Shown here: one piece after another, positions 1 through 9,145 of the stretch
How the letters are laid out: each line of letters starts with the position of its first letter
Position numbering within the stretch: position 1 is the stretch's first letter
NCBI RefSeq assembly: GCF_016889705.1
Contig: NZ_CP069526.1
Coordinates: forward strand, 1,736,001 to 1,800,000
Direction: 5' to 3'
DNA: 64,000 nucleotides
Source of the DNA: Amycolatopsis sp. FDAARGOS 1241
GTDB taxonomy: Bacteria; Actinomycetota; Actinomycetes; Mycobacteriales; Pseudonocardiaceae
The notes under the pieces: generated by a model
What the model saw: the letters and a program-made list of their open reading frames with translations, nothing else
Databases searched by the model: none
What the model was told of the DNA's origin: nothing
Program-made: the position numbers and the translations under genes

Positions 1-2
1 CC

Positions 3-122
3 GTCCGCCGCCGGCTCGGCCACGCCTCCACCGAGACCACCCAGATCTACACCCTGCTCACCGACAAGATCGCGGACGACGAGATTCGAGCCGCCCGCCG
101 GCGACGTGACACCCGACGCTGA
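3..122 (+). CDS. tyrosine recombinase, C-terminal end (cut by window start)
   Basis: Only the last 39 codons are visible. They contain the LGHAS box and, eight residues later, TTQIYT, whose tyrosine is the expected DNA-cleaving nucleophile, followed by an arginine-rich tail and a TGA stop. This spacing is the standard C-terminal signature of phage/XerC-type tyrosine recombinases, which cut and rejoin DNA at attachment sites. The rest of the gene lies upstream of the window, so intactness and target cannot be judged. It sits at the edge of a region full of mobile-element debris, so it may belong to a neighbouring integrated element. Confidence 0.85.
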   Translation, partial: VRRRLGHASTETTQIYTLLTDKIADDEIRAARRRRDTRR

Positions 123-327
123 CCCCGGCGTCAAGCGCCCCGATCAGTGATTACGCCTGGCACGGCCCCTTCTGGCGTATTCGGCTCCCACCCTCGGTGG
201 ACCATCACTACTCACCTCCCGACCACGCCGACGGTAGCCACCGCGGTCGAAGCTGACCGGGCGGCAGCCAACCAGTCGGGCAAGTGACTGCATGGTTGGC
301 GGCACCCAGCATGGACGGCCGGGCAGT

Positions 328-897
328 TTAGCCGAGCACGCGCAGTGCGTGGTCGACTGTTGCTCGCAGCTGGCAGGCGTCATGCCCGGCGCGGTGTCGC
401 ACGCGTAACCCGGTCAGGGTGGTGAACAGCACGCGGGCGGTGGCGTCCGCGTCGAGGTCGGGACGCAGTTCGCCGCTGGTGATCCCGTCTTGCAGCACTG
501 TGGCGATCGCGGCTGTCGTGCTCTCGAAGGCTGCGTGCACGCGCTGAACCGTTTCCGGGTCGTCGGTACCCAACTCGGTCGCGGCGTGAGTGACGAAGCA
601 GCCGGGTGCAACGGTTGGTTCGACCATTGAGTAGAGCCAGTCGCGCAGCAACTCGCGGACAGGCCGGCTCTCCTGCAGCGCTGCGGCGGAGCGCGCTGAC
701 TCGGACGCCAGGTAGTGGTCCAGCGCGCGCAGGAACAGCGCGTGTTTGTCGCCGAACACGCGGTACAGGCTGCTCGGGTGGAGGGCGAGCGCCTCGCCGA
801 GGTCACGCGTGGATGTGGCGTGGTAGCCGCGCCGGTGGAACAAGTTCGCAGCGCGCGCGATAGCGTCCTGCTCGTCGAACTCCCGTTGTCGTGGCAC
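328..897 (-). CDS. TetR family transcriptional regulator
   Basis: This is a 189-residue one-component repressor. An N-terminal helix-turn-helix lies at about residues 10-55 (FHRRGYHATSTRDLGEAL, then SSLYRVFGDKHALF), followed by an all-helical ligand domain. It is transcribed away from the SDR gene at 980, with only about 80 bases between the starts. TetR proteins usually repress such a divergent neighbour, so the SDR is the likely target (inference). It closely resembles the regulator at 8543-9112 and the remnant at 8099-8455, so the three look like paralogs. The ligand is unknown. Confidence 0.9.
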   Translation of the reverse strand: MPRQREFDEQDAIARAANLFHRRGYHATSTRDLGEALALHPSSLYRVFGDKHALFLRALDHYLASESARSAAALQESRPVRELLRDWLYSMVEPTVAPGCFVTHAATELGTDDPETVQRVHAAFESTTAAIATVLQDGITSGELRPDLDADATARVLFTTLTGLRVRHRAGHDACQLRATVDHALRVLG

Positions 898-979
898 ATC
901 GTGAGCCTACCCCTATTGTGGAACGATCGCTCCATGGCCGCGGATACGAGAGCGCATGCTCCCAAATAGGGAGGCAGTG

Positions 980-1741
980 ATGGGCAGCAAAGTTGCCGTC
1001 GTCAGCGGTGGCACGAAGGGCATCGAGGCGGCGGTGGTCGAGCGTCTGCGCAAGGACGGGTACACCGTGGTCACCGGTTCGCGCTCGGCGGTACCGGAGG
1101 AGGATGACGACCTCACCGTCGTGCGGGCCGATCTCGCCACCGCTGAGGGAGTGGAGGCACTGGTCGCGGCTGCGATCGAGCGTGGCCGGGTGGATGCCCT
1201 AGTCAACAACGTCGGTCAATTCGACCCCCGCGGCTCCTTTTTGGACGTAATCGACCAACAGTGGCAGCAAGGTTTCGAGGCGAACGTGCTCTCAGCCGTG
1301 CGGCTGACCCGTGCATTACTCCCGGCCCTGCTGGTGCACGGTGGCTCGATCGTCAACATTTCGTCGATCAACGCCCGCTTGCCGTTCCCGATGGTCGTCG
1401 ACTACTCGGCGCACAAAGCTGCGCTCACGAACCTCACGACGACGCTGTCGGAGCAGTTCGCGCCGCGCGGTGTCCGAGTGAACGCGGTGTCGCCTGGGCC
1501 GGTTCGCACGCCGAGCTGGACCGCCGACGGCCGGATCGCCGACGGTATGGCGACCGCATCCGGCGTCACCCGGGAGCAGGTGCTCGACGAGGGGGCACCT
1601 GCGAGCATGGGTATCGCGCTCGGCTGGATGGGCGAGGCTGACGAGGTGGCCCATGCGGTCGCCTTCCTGTTGGGCCTGGAGGCGCGCTGGATCACAGGCA
1701 CCGATCTCGTCATCGACGGCGGAACGATCAAGGCGGCCTGA
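980..1741 (+). CDS. SDR family oxidoreductase with altered glycine motif
   Basis: This is a 253-residue short-chain dehydrogenase/reductase with a Rossmann fold. The start at 980 is preceded by AGGGAGG five bases upstream. Visible landmarks are the N-terminal dinucleotide loop GGTKGIE, NNVG near residue 80, the catalytic serine in NISSIN, the YSAHK (YxxxK) pair, a PGPVRT segment and a C-terminal DGG. The third glycine of the usual TGxxxGIG loop is glutamate here, which could weaken or change cofactor binding. It is divergent from the TetR gene at 328-897 and resembles the SDR at 7132-7905. The substrate is unknown. Confidence 0.9.
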   Translation: MGSKVAVVSGGTKGIEAAVVERLRKDGYTVVTGSRSAVPEEDDDLTVVRADLATAEGVEALVAAAIERGRVDALVNNVGQFDPRGSFLDVIDQQWQQGFEANVLSAVRLTRALLPALLVHGGSIVNISSINARLPFPMVVDYSAHKAALTNLTTTLSEQFAPRGVRVNAVSPGPVRTPSWTADGRIADGMATASGVTREQVLDEGAPASMGIALGWMGEADEVAHAVAFLLGLEARWITGTDLVIDGGTIKAA

Positions 1742-1987
1742 CGGTCCAGTGCTTACAGTCTCCGGTCCGCTGTGGTAGTGCATCGACGACCACCACAGCT
1801 AAGCAGGAATGCCGGATACCGGTCAGTGGGTGCGAAGACGGTGACCCGGAGCTGATGCGCGGGTCGGTCAGCGAGCGCTGCGCGCAGCGCACTGCCTGCC
1901 CGATGGTTCTGGTCCGCGATGGACCACGGCCCACATAGCCACATCGTTCACGGTTCACGCATTTCATTCCTTCGGAAGGTGAGGCAC

Positions 1988-3169
1988 ATGCCGCTGGCGT
2001 TGCTGGCTCTGGCCATCGGAACGTTCGGGATAGGCACGACCGAGTTCGGGATGTTCGGGCTGCTGCCGGATGTGGCCGGCGACTTCGCGATCTCCATTCC
2101 GACGGCGGGCTGGCTGGTGACCGCTTACGCGGTGGGCGTGATGCTGGGGGCACCGGCGATGACGGTCCTGGGAACCAAGGTGCCCTACCGACGGATGCTG
2201 ATCTTGCTCATGGGCTTGTTTGTCGCCGGCAGCTTGATCTCGGCGCTGGCGCCGGGGTTCGGTTTCCTTCTCGTCGGCCGCGTCGTCTCCGCCTGCGCGC
2301 ATGGCGCCTTCTTCGGGATCGGCGCGGTCGCTGCCGCCGAACTCGTTCCGCCGCACAAGAAGGCGAGTGCCATTTCCATCATGTTCGCGGGCCTGACGAT
2401 CGCCAACGTCGTCGGTGTGCCATTGGGCGCCTACCTCGCCCAAACCGCTGGCTGGCGCGTCACGTTCTTCGTCATCGCCGCCATCGGCCTCATCGGTCTG
2501 GCCGGAGTCGTCTTGTTCGTGCCAGACATCCCTAAACCCGCCGGCGTGAGTTTACGCAACGAAGTGTCCGTCTTCCGTGATCCGCAGGTCATCCTTGCCA
2601 TGGTGGTGACCGTGCTGGGCTTCGGTGGAGTCTTCGCGGCCACAACGTATCTGGCGCCGATGCTGACGACCGTCACCGGATTCGCGGACTCGTCCATTTC
2701 CTGGATCCTGATCGTGTTCGGGGTTGGATTGGTGGTCGGGAACCTGATAGGGGGGAGGTTCGCCGACCGGTCGTTGATGCGGATGCTCTTGAGCACGCTC
2801 GTTGGTCTGGCGGTGGTGCTGGGCGTGTTCACGTTCACCGCACACGGCAAGATCGCGGCCGTGGTGACAATCTTCCTGATCGGAGTGCTCGGTTTCGCCA
2901 ACGTCCCGCCGCTGCAGAAGCGCATTCTGGACAAGGCGTCCAGGGCGCCCACGCTCGCCTCGGCTGCCAATATCGGCGCATTCAACCTGGGCAATGCCCT
3001 GGCCGCTTGGCTCGGTGGCCTCGCTATCGCCGGAGGCCTCGGCTATGCGGCCGTCAGCTGGGTCGGCGCTGCGCTGTCAGCGTCGGCGGTTCTCGTCGCC
3101 GTGCTTTCGGCGGCGCTCGAAAGGCGACGGCGAACGGGCCAGACAGCGGCGCCGACGACGGCCGGTTAG
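1988..3169 (+). CDS. MFS transporter, DHA1 drug-efflux type
   Basis: This is a 393-residue membrane protein with about twelve hydrophobic helices. It opens with the first-helix signature GTTEFGMFGLLPDVA typical of the AraJ/chloramphenicol-efflux branch of the DHA1 family (proton-driven export of small hydrophobic molecules). The start at 1988 is chosen because GGAAGGTGAGG precedes it; an in-frame codon at 1919 lacks such a site. It follows the SDR gene on the same strand, 246 bases apart. The substrate cannot be told from sequence. A remnant of a similar first helix lies at 9146-9274. Confidence 0.88.
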   Translation: MPLALLALAIGTFGIGTTEFGMFGLLPDVAGDFAISIPTAGWLVTAYAVGVMLGAPAMTVLGTKVPYRRMLILLMGLFVAGSLISALAPGFGFLLVGRVVSACAHGAFFGIGAVAAAELVPPHKKASAISIMFAGLTIANVVGVPLGAYLAQTAGWRVTFFVIAAIGLIGLAGVVLFVPDIPKPAGVSLRNEVSVFRDPQVILAMVVTVLGFGGVFAATTYLAPMLTTVTGFADSSISWILIVFGVGLVVGNLIGGRFADRSLMRMLLSTLVGLAVVLGVFTFTAHGKIAAVVTIFLIGVLGFANVPPLQKRILDKASRAPTLASAANIGAFNLGNALAAWLGGLAIAGGLGYAAVSWVGAALSASAVLVAVLSAALERRRRTGQTAAPTTAG

Positions 3170-3282
3170 AGAGCGGTGGAATTTCCGCCGCGGCTCGACG
3201 CAGTCGAACGCCGGCGGCTGCTTCGGACGCCACGGTTGCGCCATCCGGACGAACGCGGTGGAGAACCAGCCGGGCCCGACCC

Positions 3283-3442
3283 GTGGTCGCCGCTGTCCAT
3301 GATCGTGAGGCAGCCGCCGTGACCGGCTTGGCTGCCGACCGTGTCGCTCGACGTGATTCGGAAATCCAGCGACCGAGCTATAGCGACCGGCTGCTGCGAT
3401 GACGAGGATGAGAGCCTTTTCGAGCAACTCGACACCGAGTGA
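3283..3442 (+). pseudogene. remnant of a CydC-like ABC ATPase C-terminus
   Basis: The reading frame here encodes VVAAVHDREAAAVTGLAAD. The intact CydC at 9854-11467 ends with IAAIHDREATAVTGLDAD. After a frameshift near 3340 the match continues as SLDV, which is also in CydC, then a divergent acidic tail ends at a TGA at 3440-3442. No upstream part of the gene remains. It is therefore a fragment of another cydC-like gene, or a diverged duplicate of the one 6.5 kb away, on the opposite strand. Confidence 0.6.
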
Positions 3443-3890
3443 GCAGTTCGACCGGCCTAATACGCCCGCGCAGGTGATCCTCCGCGATAGTGGCGGCCGA
3501 ATCGTTGAAGGTTGCGGCGGCGGCCGAGCTGTCCCAACTGTCGCCCTCACCTTCTTCATGAAACGCACAGTGCGGATTCTTCGGACAGATTGAACTGTGC
3601 GTGACGTCGCAATATACTCAGTGTTCAGGAACCGACGAGAGAACGTCTGTTTTTGTGACTGGAACCGGTTGCCAGTACTCGGCCGACCTTCTCCGCTCGA
3701 TCGGCGCGTCAGCCACTTCTGAGATGTCGCTTCGCCTTGCATGCGCTGCAGGGAATGCCGTGCCATGCTGTCACCGAGCACGAGCGGCAGCATTGCGAAA
3801 GCGAGGAGCGGCTCGCGACGTGGATGCGCGATCTATCCGGAAGGCGCGTGATATAAAACCGCCATTTGGAGCAGTTGAAAAAGTTGATCA
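3443..3890. other. non-coding stretch with no recognised feature
   Basis: About 450 bases lie between the CydC-like remnant and the hydrolase gene. I see no convincing coding frame, RNA gene or repeat. The last 100 bases are less GC-rich than the surroundings, which suits a promoter for the next gene, but I could not assign one. Confidence 0.4.
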
Positions 3891-4943
3891 ATGATGTTGT
3901 TTGCATTTCTATCTTGGATATTGACAAGGCTGGACCCTGGTTTTTACGGTTTGCGCGTGAAACTCCCAGGAAGATTCTCTCGTGCCGCTCTTGCTGTCCT
4001 GATGCTGGCTACAGTCACAGCTGTGACGGTCGAAGGGACCAGTGAAGCACGTGTTGTCCCGCAGGCGTCCTCGGCGCAGCCGCCGGCAGGGTTCGTAGAA
4101 GATTTCGCCCATGTCAACGGCATCACCGTGGATTACGTCCGCGGCGGCCACGGACCGACCGTTGTCCTCCTGCACGGCTATCCGGAGACTTGGTACGAAT
4201 GGAAGGATGTGATGCCCGCGCTTGCCGAGCACTACACCGTTATCGCTCCGGACCTGCGCGGCGCCGGTGGATCGAGTGCGCCGACGGAGGGTTACGACAA
4301 GACAACCATGGCGGAGGACTTGCACGCGTTGCTCGTTCAACTGCACCTGACGCACAACATCAACTTGGTGGGCCACGACATCGGCACCATGGTGGCCTAT
4401 TCCTACGCCGCGCAGCACCGCGAGGATGTCGCCAAGCTGGTGCTGACCGAAGCCCCGATTCCGGATCAGAGCCTTTACCAGTTTCCCTCACTGACCTCAG
4501 GAGGTCCCGGGTTCTGGAATTTCGGCTTCTTCAACGTCACGAACGGTCTACCTGAAAGTATGTTGGAAGGACGTGAACAGACGTGGATCAACGGGTTCGT
4601 GTCCATGCTCGCCGTGCAGAAGGACCGCGCCACCGACCCAGTCGCGATCGCGGACTACGCACACGGCTTGAGTGACAGTGCCCACCTGCGAGCGAGTTTC
4701 GAATGGTTCCGCACGCTCAACAAGGACGTCGCTGACAACCAGCAGTATGCCAGAAAACCACTGGACATGCCGGTTCTGGCACTGGGAGCCGCGGGTAGCC
4801 TGGGACAGAGCGTCCCCGACCAGGTGCGAAAGTACGCAAGCAATGTCGAGGGTGGGGTGGTCGCCGATTCCGGGCACTGGATCTTTGAGGAACAACCCGA
4901 GGTGATGACCCAGACTCTGCTGCGCTTCCTCGCCCAACGGTAG
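3891..4943 (+). CDS. secreted alpha/beta hydrolase, epoxide-hydrolase-like
   Basis: This is a 350-residue protein (328 if it starts at the GTG at 3957). A hydrophobic N-terminal segment ending near GTSEA looks like a signal peptide. The fold landmarks follow: HGYPETW (oxyanion region), DLRGAGGS, GHDIG with aspartate as nucleophile, and a late DSGHW histidine. HGxPetw plus a G-x-D-x-G elbow fits epoxide hydrolases and haloalkane dehalogenase relatives, so epoxide ring opening is the best guess. The start is uncertain, because neither candidate has a good ribosome site. No operon partner is evident. Confidence 0.8.
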   Translation: MMLFAFLSWILTRLDPGFYGLRVKLPGRFSRAALAVLMLATVTAVTVEGTSEARVVPQASSAQPPAGFVEDFAHVNGITVDYVRGGHGPTVVLLHGYPETWYEWKDVMPALAEHYTVIAPDLRGAGGSSAPTEGYDKTTMAEDLHALLVQLHLTHNINLVGHDIGTMVAYSYAAQHREDVAKLVLTEAPIPDQSLYQFPSLTSGGPGFWNFGFFNVTNGLPESMLEGREQTWINGFVSMLAVQKDRATDPVAIADYAHGLSDSAHLRASFEWFRTLNKDVADNQQYARKPLDMPVLALGAAGSLGQSVPDQVRKYASNVEGGVVADSGHWIFEEQPEVMTQTLLRFLAQR

Positions 4944-5404
4944 CCGACGCTTTCTACAGCGCTGAACGGCGCTGAGCAGCCCGTAATTGTCGAAAGGCTG
5001 GCTTGAGGTAACTCCTGCTCCTGCGCCGGGCGACAGCCGGTGGAGCTTCAAGCTTCATCGGCAGTCGCGGCAGGGCACGCGAATGCTGTGCACATGATCT
5101 TTGGACTGGCTCTGGGACGCGCCACGGCTCACCTGGGAATGGATCCGGCCCGAACGATGCGCTGGCGATGGCTCAGCCCGTTGGTGAGCCGCGATGAGGG
5201 CGAACGAGGAAATCCTGGCGATGCCGGCGGTAGCCGAGTGCGACTCTCAAGTGGCGGGGCGTTCGTCGCGCAGGCCGATACGCTGGTGGACGGATGGTCG
5301 ACCGCGGCGCTGAGTCCGCAGTGGCGTTGGCTCGGCCACGCAGGCATCGGCAATACTGATCACGCGGTTTCGCAGATCGCGGGTCCGGAGAAGGGAAGCA
5401 CGGA
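4944..5404. other. non-coding stretch upstream of the HPF-like gene
   Basis: About 460 bases carry no recognisable gene. Open frames exist, but their translations have no family features. The GAAGGGAAG just before 5405 is the ribosome site of the next gene. Confidence 0.4.
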
Positions 5405-5764
5405 ATGCAGATCCAGATGAGCACGGACAGCAACTTGCGCGGTGGCGAGGAACTGATCGAGCGCCTCGAAGCCGAACTCACCTCGAAGCTGGCGCGGTTC
5501 AGCGAGCACCTGACGACGCTGAACGTCCACCTGAGCGACGAAATGGGCAAGGGCACCGACGGCGAAGACCTGCGCTGCGTGATCGAAGCCCACCCTGCCG
5601 GACGGAAGCCGGTTGCCGTCACGAACTACGCAGGCTCGGTGACCGAAGCGTTCAACGGCGCCGTCCACAAACTGGAGCGGGTCCTCGAAACGCTGTTCGG
5701 CCGCGCCGCTCACCACAGGGGAGGCGAGACCATCCGGCACATGAAAGAAGACGGAACCAGCTGA
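5405..5764 (+). CDS. short HPF/RaiA-like ribosome-associated protein
   Basis: This is a 119-residue protein with the beta-alpha-beta layout of the HPF/RaiA (sigma-54 modulation) family. It opens with MQIQMSTDSN, and contains VHLSDEMGKGTDGEDLRCVIEA and a helix AFNGAVHKLERVLE. Known members bind the 30S decoding region and promote hibernation or silencing of ribosomes under stress. It lacks the long C-terminal dimerisation domain of long HPF. A copy of identical length, about three quarters identical by eye, lies at 32272-32631 on the other strand. It appears to be transcribed alone. Confidence 0.85.
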   Translation: MQIQMSTDSNLRGGEELIERLEAELTSKLARFSEHLTTLNVHLSDEMGKGTDGEDLRCVIEAHPAGRKPVAVTNYAGSVTEAFNGAVHKLERVLETLFGRAAHHRGGETIRHMKEDGTS

Positions 5765-5999
5765 GCGGGTGATCGGCTCCGGTCGAGGGCTTCGGCAGCC
5801 GTGCGCGACTGTCGCGCAGCGGCGAGCGGCGCGCATCGAGCGTGCGATCGTTCACGCGCCGCTCGACTACGTCCGGCCGGATGCTGTCGATCGCGATCAG
5901 ACGGTTGCAGGCCGACCGAATCGGCGCTTCTGCAGGGCGCGGTACTCGTCTAGGCCGGCGGGCCTGAATTGCGGGGGTGCGACCGAGCGGACGACCTGA

Positions 6000-6305
6000 T
6001 CGGCTTCGACATCCGCGCTTCCAACTACAACGAAAGACCCTCTGTCCAAACTGAACCGCCCCGGGGCACCGGCCAGCACCACCTCGGAGGAATGGTTCCG
6101 GTTCGCGGCAACGACGTTCGGGGATCGGGCGCGCGTGCGCGAGGGGGATCTCGACCACGCCCGGTCGAGGACTACGGTGAACGTCGCGGGGGACATGGGC
6201 GAGATCCCGCCCGAGCTTGAAGAGCGGAAGACCGGCTGCATCTGCTTTTTCGTGAGCACGGCGCTCGGGTCGACCTACCGAAGCATGTTCGACGCCCACG
6301 TCTAG
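6000..6305 (+). pseudogene. possible coding remnant lacking a start codon
   Basis: From the stop at 5997 one frame stays open to a TAG at 6303. It encodes a soluble, non-repetitive sequence including EEWFRFAATTFGDRARV and ERKTGCICFFVSTALGSTY. No ATG, GTG or TTG with a ribosome site precedes the well-behaved part. Composition suggests a degraded C-terminal gene end, but I recognise no family. The rest of 5765-6472 shows nothing else. Confidence 0.3.
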
Positions 6306-6472
6306 TGGGTGCTGCTGACTGGCTCGTCGCCCGCGACATGACCTAAGCTTCCGCAGCAATGCAAAGGCTCTGGCGTGGGCACTGATCGATCTGCGTGGCG
6401 GGTTCGCGGCATACCCACGTAGACATGGGTTGAGCTGTATCTGTCCGGACGCGTCTGCCTCGCGAATGCTAA

Positions 6473-7131
6473 GGGATGTCTCGTAACCCGGTGTGGGTCT
6501 GGTTGCCTAGATAGTTGATCATGTTGTGGTGCAGGTGATCTCGGCGTCGCGGTCGGAGTGGATTGCCCCGTTCACGGGGTTGGAACCGGGTCAGTTCCGC
6601 AAGTTGGTGCGGGTCGTGGCGAACCGTGGTGGTGACGAGATCGCCGATGGCCGTCCTGGCCGTCAGTGGCGGCTTGACCTGGCTGATCGGGTGCTGCTGG
6701 TGGCGACATACTGGCGGACGAACCTGACGATGCGCCAGATCGGGCCGCTGTTCGGAGTGTCGCATTCCGCGGCGCATCGAGTGATTGACACGATCGGACC
6801 GCTGCTGGCGCTGGCCCGGTCCGCAAGCGTCGGATCGACTCTGTCGCGATCGTGGACGGCACCCTGGTGCCGACACGGGATCACCGGCTGGCGTCCGACC
6901 TCTCGAAGTACACGAGCAATTCGTGGTCGTCGTGGCTGAGCATGCGGCCATCGCCCCACAGGCGGTGGTGCACGGGCGTACCGCCGGTCACTGTGGGCTT
7001 CATCGCCGGTGGGGTGACCATCCACCGGCGGGGTGGCGATGCTGCTGCTCTCCCACCGGCGCTGCGGGCCCCAGATCGCGTTCACCGGCCGTTCAGCGGC
7101 GGCGTGCGAAGGCTCCGTCACAGCCGTGTGG
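6473..7131 (+). mobile_element. truncated IS5-family insertion sequence
   Basis: The left end GGGATGTCTCGTAACCC at 6473-6489 looks like the terminal inverted repeat of IS5-type elements, and a transposase reading frame begins about 40 bases inside it. I found no matching right end before the SDR gene that begins at 7132, so the right part appears deleted. The element is presumably immobile. Confidence 0.6.
6526..7060 (+). pseudogene. IS5-type transposase, frameshifted and truncated
   Basis: The first roughly 95 codons are intact and encode the N-terminal helix-turn-helix region of DDE_4-type transposases (LLVATYWRTNLTMRQIG, FGVSHSAAHRVIDTIG). Near 6820 the frame shifts to one encoding IVDGTLVPTRDHRLA, which carries the first catalytic aspartate. 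A second shift near 6910 gives a further short stretch. The remaining D and E residues of the DDE triad are absent. The protein cannot be functional. Confidence 0.75.
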
Positions 7132-7905
7132 TCAAATGGTCTGCGTCAGTCCGCCATCGACGATGGTGTCGGTGCCGGTCAAGTTGCCCACCCGGTCGCT
7201 CGCGAGGAACGCCACGAGGTCCGCGACTTCTTCGGGCCGGGTGAACCGGCCGGTGACCGAGTCCGTAGCCGCTTTCGCCGCGACCTCGCCCGGTTGGGCC
7301 CCCATTGCCCCGCCGACTGTGTCGGCGACACCGCCCTTACCGAGCCACAGGTCGGTAGCGACGGGGCCGGGGCTGACGGTGTTCACGCGGACACCACGTG
7401 CGCCGACCTCCTTCGACAGTGACTTGAAAAAGCTCAGGCAGGCGGCCTTGGCGGCGCTGTAGTCGATGACGAGCGGGTCGGGCAGTGTCGCGTTGACCGA
7501 GCACACCGTGACGATCGTGCCCCGGCGCTCCAGCAGCGAAGGCAGCGCCGCGCGCGTGGTGCGCACCGCGGACATCAAGTCTAGGTTGATCGTCGCCAGC
7601 CAATCGTCGTCGGTCACGGACGCGAAGCCGCCAGGCCGGGGCCGCGCGGCACCGACGTTGTTGACCAAGATGTCGATCCCGCCGACCCGCGCCACGGCCT
7701 CGTCGACCACACGTGCCGCGTCCTCGGGCGTGGCGAGGTCGACCGATACAGCCTCAACCGGCAATTCCTTCAGGTCGCCGTCGACGTTGCGCGCGGAGGC
7801 GACGACGCGCACGCCTTCCTCGACGAGTGTGCGGGTCACCGCCAGCCCGATCCCGCGGCTCGCGCCGGTGACGAGCGCGGTCTTCCCGTGCAACCGCAAA
7901 TCCAT
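7132..7905 (-). CDS. SDR family oxidoreductase
   Basis: This is a 257-residue short-chain dehydrogenase/reductase with an intact classical motif set: TGASRGIG cofactor loop, NNVG, serine in VCSVNATL, YSAAK and PGPVATD, ending in a DGG segment. An AGGGG site lies eight bases before the ATG at 7905. It is most like the SDR at 980-1741, but here the glycine loop is normal. A truncated TetR gene lies divergently at 8099-8455, repeating the TetR/SDR arrangement at 328-1741. It probably reduces or oxidises a small carbonyl or alcohol; the substrate is unknown. Confidence 0.9.
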   Translation of the reverse strand: MDLRLHGKTALVTGASRGIGLAVTRTLVEEGVRVVASARNVDGDLKELPVEAVSVDLATPEDAARVVDEAVARVGGIDILVNNVGAARPRPGGFASVTDDDWLATINLDLMSAVRTTRAALPSLLERRGTIVTVCSVNATLPDPLVIDYSAAKAACLSFFKSLSKEVGARGVRVNTVSPGPVATDLWLGKGGVADTVGGAMGAQPGEVAAKAATDSVTGRFTRPEEVADLVAFLASDRVGNLTGTDTIVDGGLTQTI

Positions 7906-8098
7906 CGAAACAACCCCTGTCGTCGAGCTGGGAATCGCGCCAATGCGCAGGCTCCGGCAGGAGCCTGCTGCCTCGCGTCTGCATCCGAAGTGCGCTGATG
8001 GAAGACGAATCGGACAGCGCGGTCCCCCGCGACGTCTGACGCGCACGGTGAGACTAGTACGGGATCGAGCGCTCCACAATCTCAGATACGCTGATGCA

Positions 8099-8455
8099 GT
8101 GGTGGATGACGACCGGCCCATTCGCGTGGTGCTGCGCGACTGGCTCTATACGGTGCTGGCGGCAGGCGATGTCTCTGACTGGTTCGTGGCTGACACCGCC
8201 ACTCGGTTGGCTGCCGACGGCGGGAGGGAAAGATCCGGAGGCCCGCTTGGCGGTATCGAAGACGCGACGGCCGAGATTGCCGCGCTGTTGCGGAAAGGGA
8301 TCTCTATCGGAGAATTGCGCCCCGATCTCGACGTAACGGCGACCGCGGACCTCCTGTGCACAGTGCGGACGGGACTGTGCACACGTCGGCGTGCGGGCCA
8401 GGGCGCTCGGGGCCTGCGTACGCGCATAGACCAGGCGCTACGCATTCTCGATTGA
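8099..8455 (+). pseudogene. TetR regulator remnant lacking its DNA-binding domain
   Basis: The frame encodes about 118 residues aligning with the ligand-binding half of the TetR proteins at 328-897 and 8543-9112: RPIRVVLRDWLYTVLAAG, ISIGELRPDLDVTATADLL and a closing DQALRILD. No helix-turn-helix part remains upstream. A GTG at 8099 could start translation, but the product could not bind DNA. It stands divergent to the SDR at 7132-7905, so that SDR has probably lost its cognate repressor unless a paralog acts in trans (inference). Confidence 0.75.
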
Positions 8456-8542
8456 GGCGACGATTGGTCTGGTACGTGCGATACGTCGAAGGGACCGTGT
8501 GACGCGAACCGGCCAGACGGGCCGGAAGGATTGGGACTGGGT

Positions 8543-9112
8543 TCAGTCCAGCATGTTCAGCGCCTGGTCGACTGCCGCGCGCAGGCGTTTCGAGTCATGG
8601 CCGGCGCGGTGGCGCACTCGCAGTCCGATCAGTGTGGTGTACAGCAAATCTGCGGTCGCGTCGGTGTCCAGGTCAGCTGCCAGTTCGCCTGCTTCGACCC
8701 CGCGACGGAGCACTTTCGCGATCGCGCCGGTGGTGTCGTTGAACGCCGCGTTGACGCGTCGGGTGGTGTCGGGATCGTCGGTGCCCATCTCGACGGCGCT
8801 GTTGATGACGAAGCACCCAGGCATGGCGGCTGCGTCGACCATCGAGTAAAACCAGTCGCGCAGCACTTCCCGGACGGGGCCCTCAACGGCCAGCGCCTCG
8901 GAATTGCGGATTGACTCACATGCCTGGTAGTGGTCCAATGCGCGAAGGAACAGCGCGTGCTTGTCGCCGAATGTCCGGTAGAGGCTGCTCGGATTCAGTG
9001 AGAGCTCGTCACCGAGGTCACGGGTGGAGGTGGCGTGGTACCCGCGCCGGTGGAAGAGCGCGCTGGCGCGCGCGACCGCGTCCTGCTCGTCGAACTCCCG
9101 GGGCCGTCCCAC
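8543..9112 (-). CDS. TetR family transcriptional regulator
   Basis: This is about 190 residues long if started at the GTG at 9112; an ATG at 9124 is also possible. It has the same architecture and much of the same sequence as the regulator at 328-897 (FDEQDA-ARA, FHRRGYHATSTRDLGDEL, SSLYRTFGDKHALFLRALDH). The frame continues upstream to 9274 into unrelated sequence resembling an MFS first helix, so the true start is probably at 9112 or 9124. It repeats a shared TetR type seen three times in 9 kb. Target genes are not evident. Confidence 0.85.
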   Translation of the reverse strand: MGRPREFDEQDAVARASALFHRRGYHATSTRDLGDELSLNPSSLYRTFGDKHALFLRALDHYQACESIRNSEALAVEGPVREVLRDWFYSMVDAAAMPGCFVINSAVEMGTDDPDTTRRVNAAFNDTTGAIAKVLRRGVEAGELAADLDTDATADLLYTTLIGLRVRHRAGHDSKRLRAAVDQALNMLD

Positions 9113-9145
9113 GTACAACAGCATAGGCCCCGGTTTGGTAGCGAT

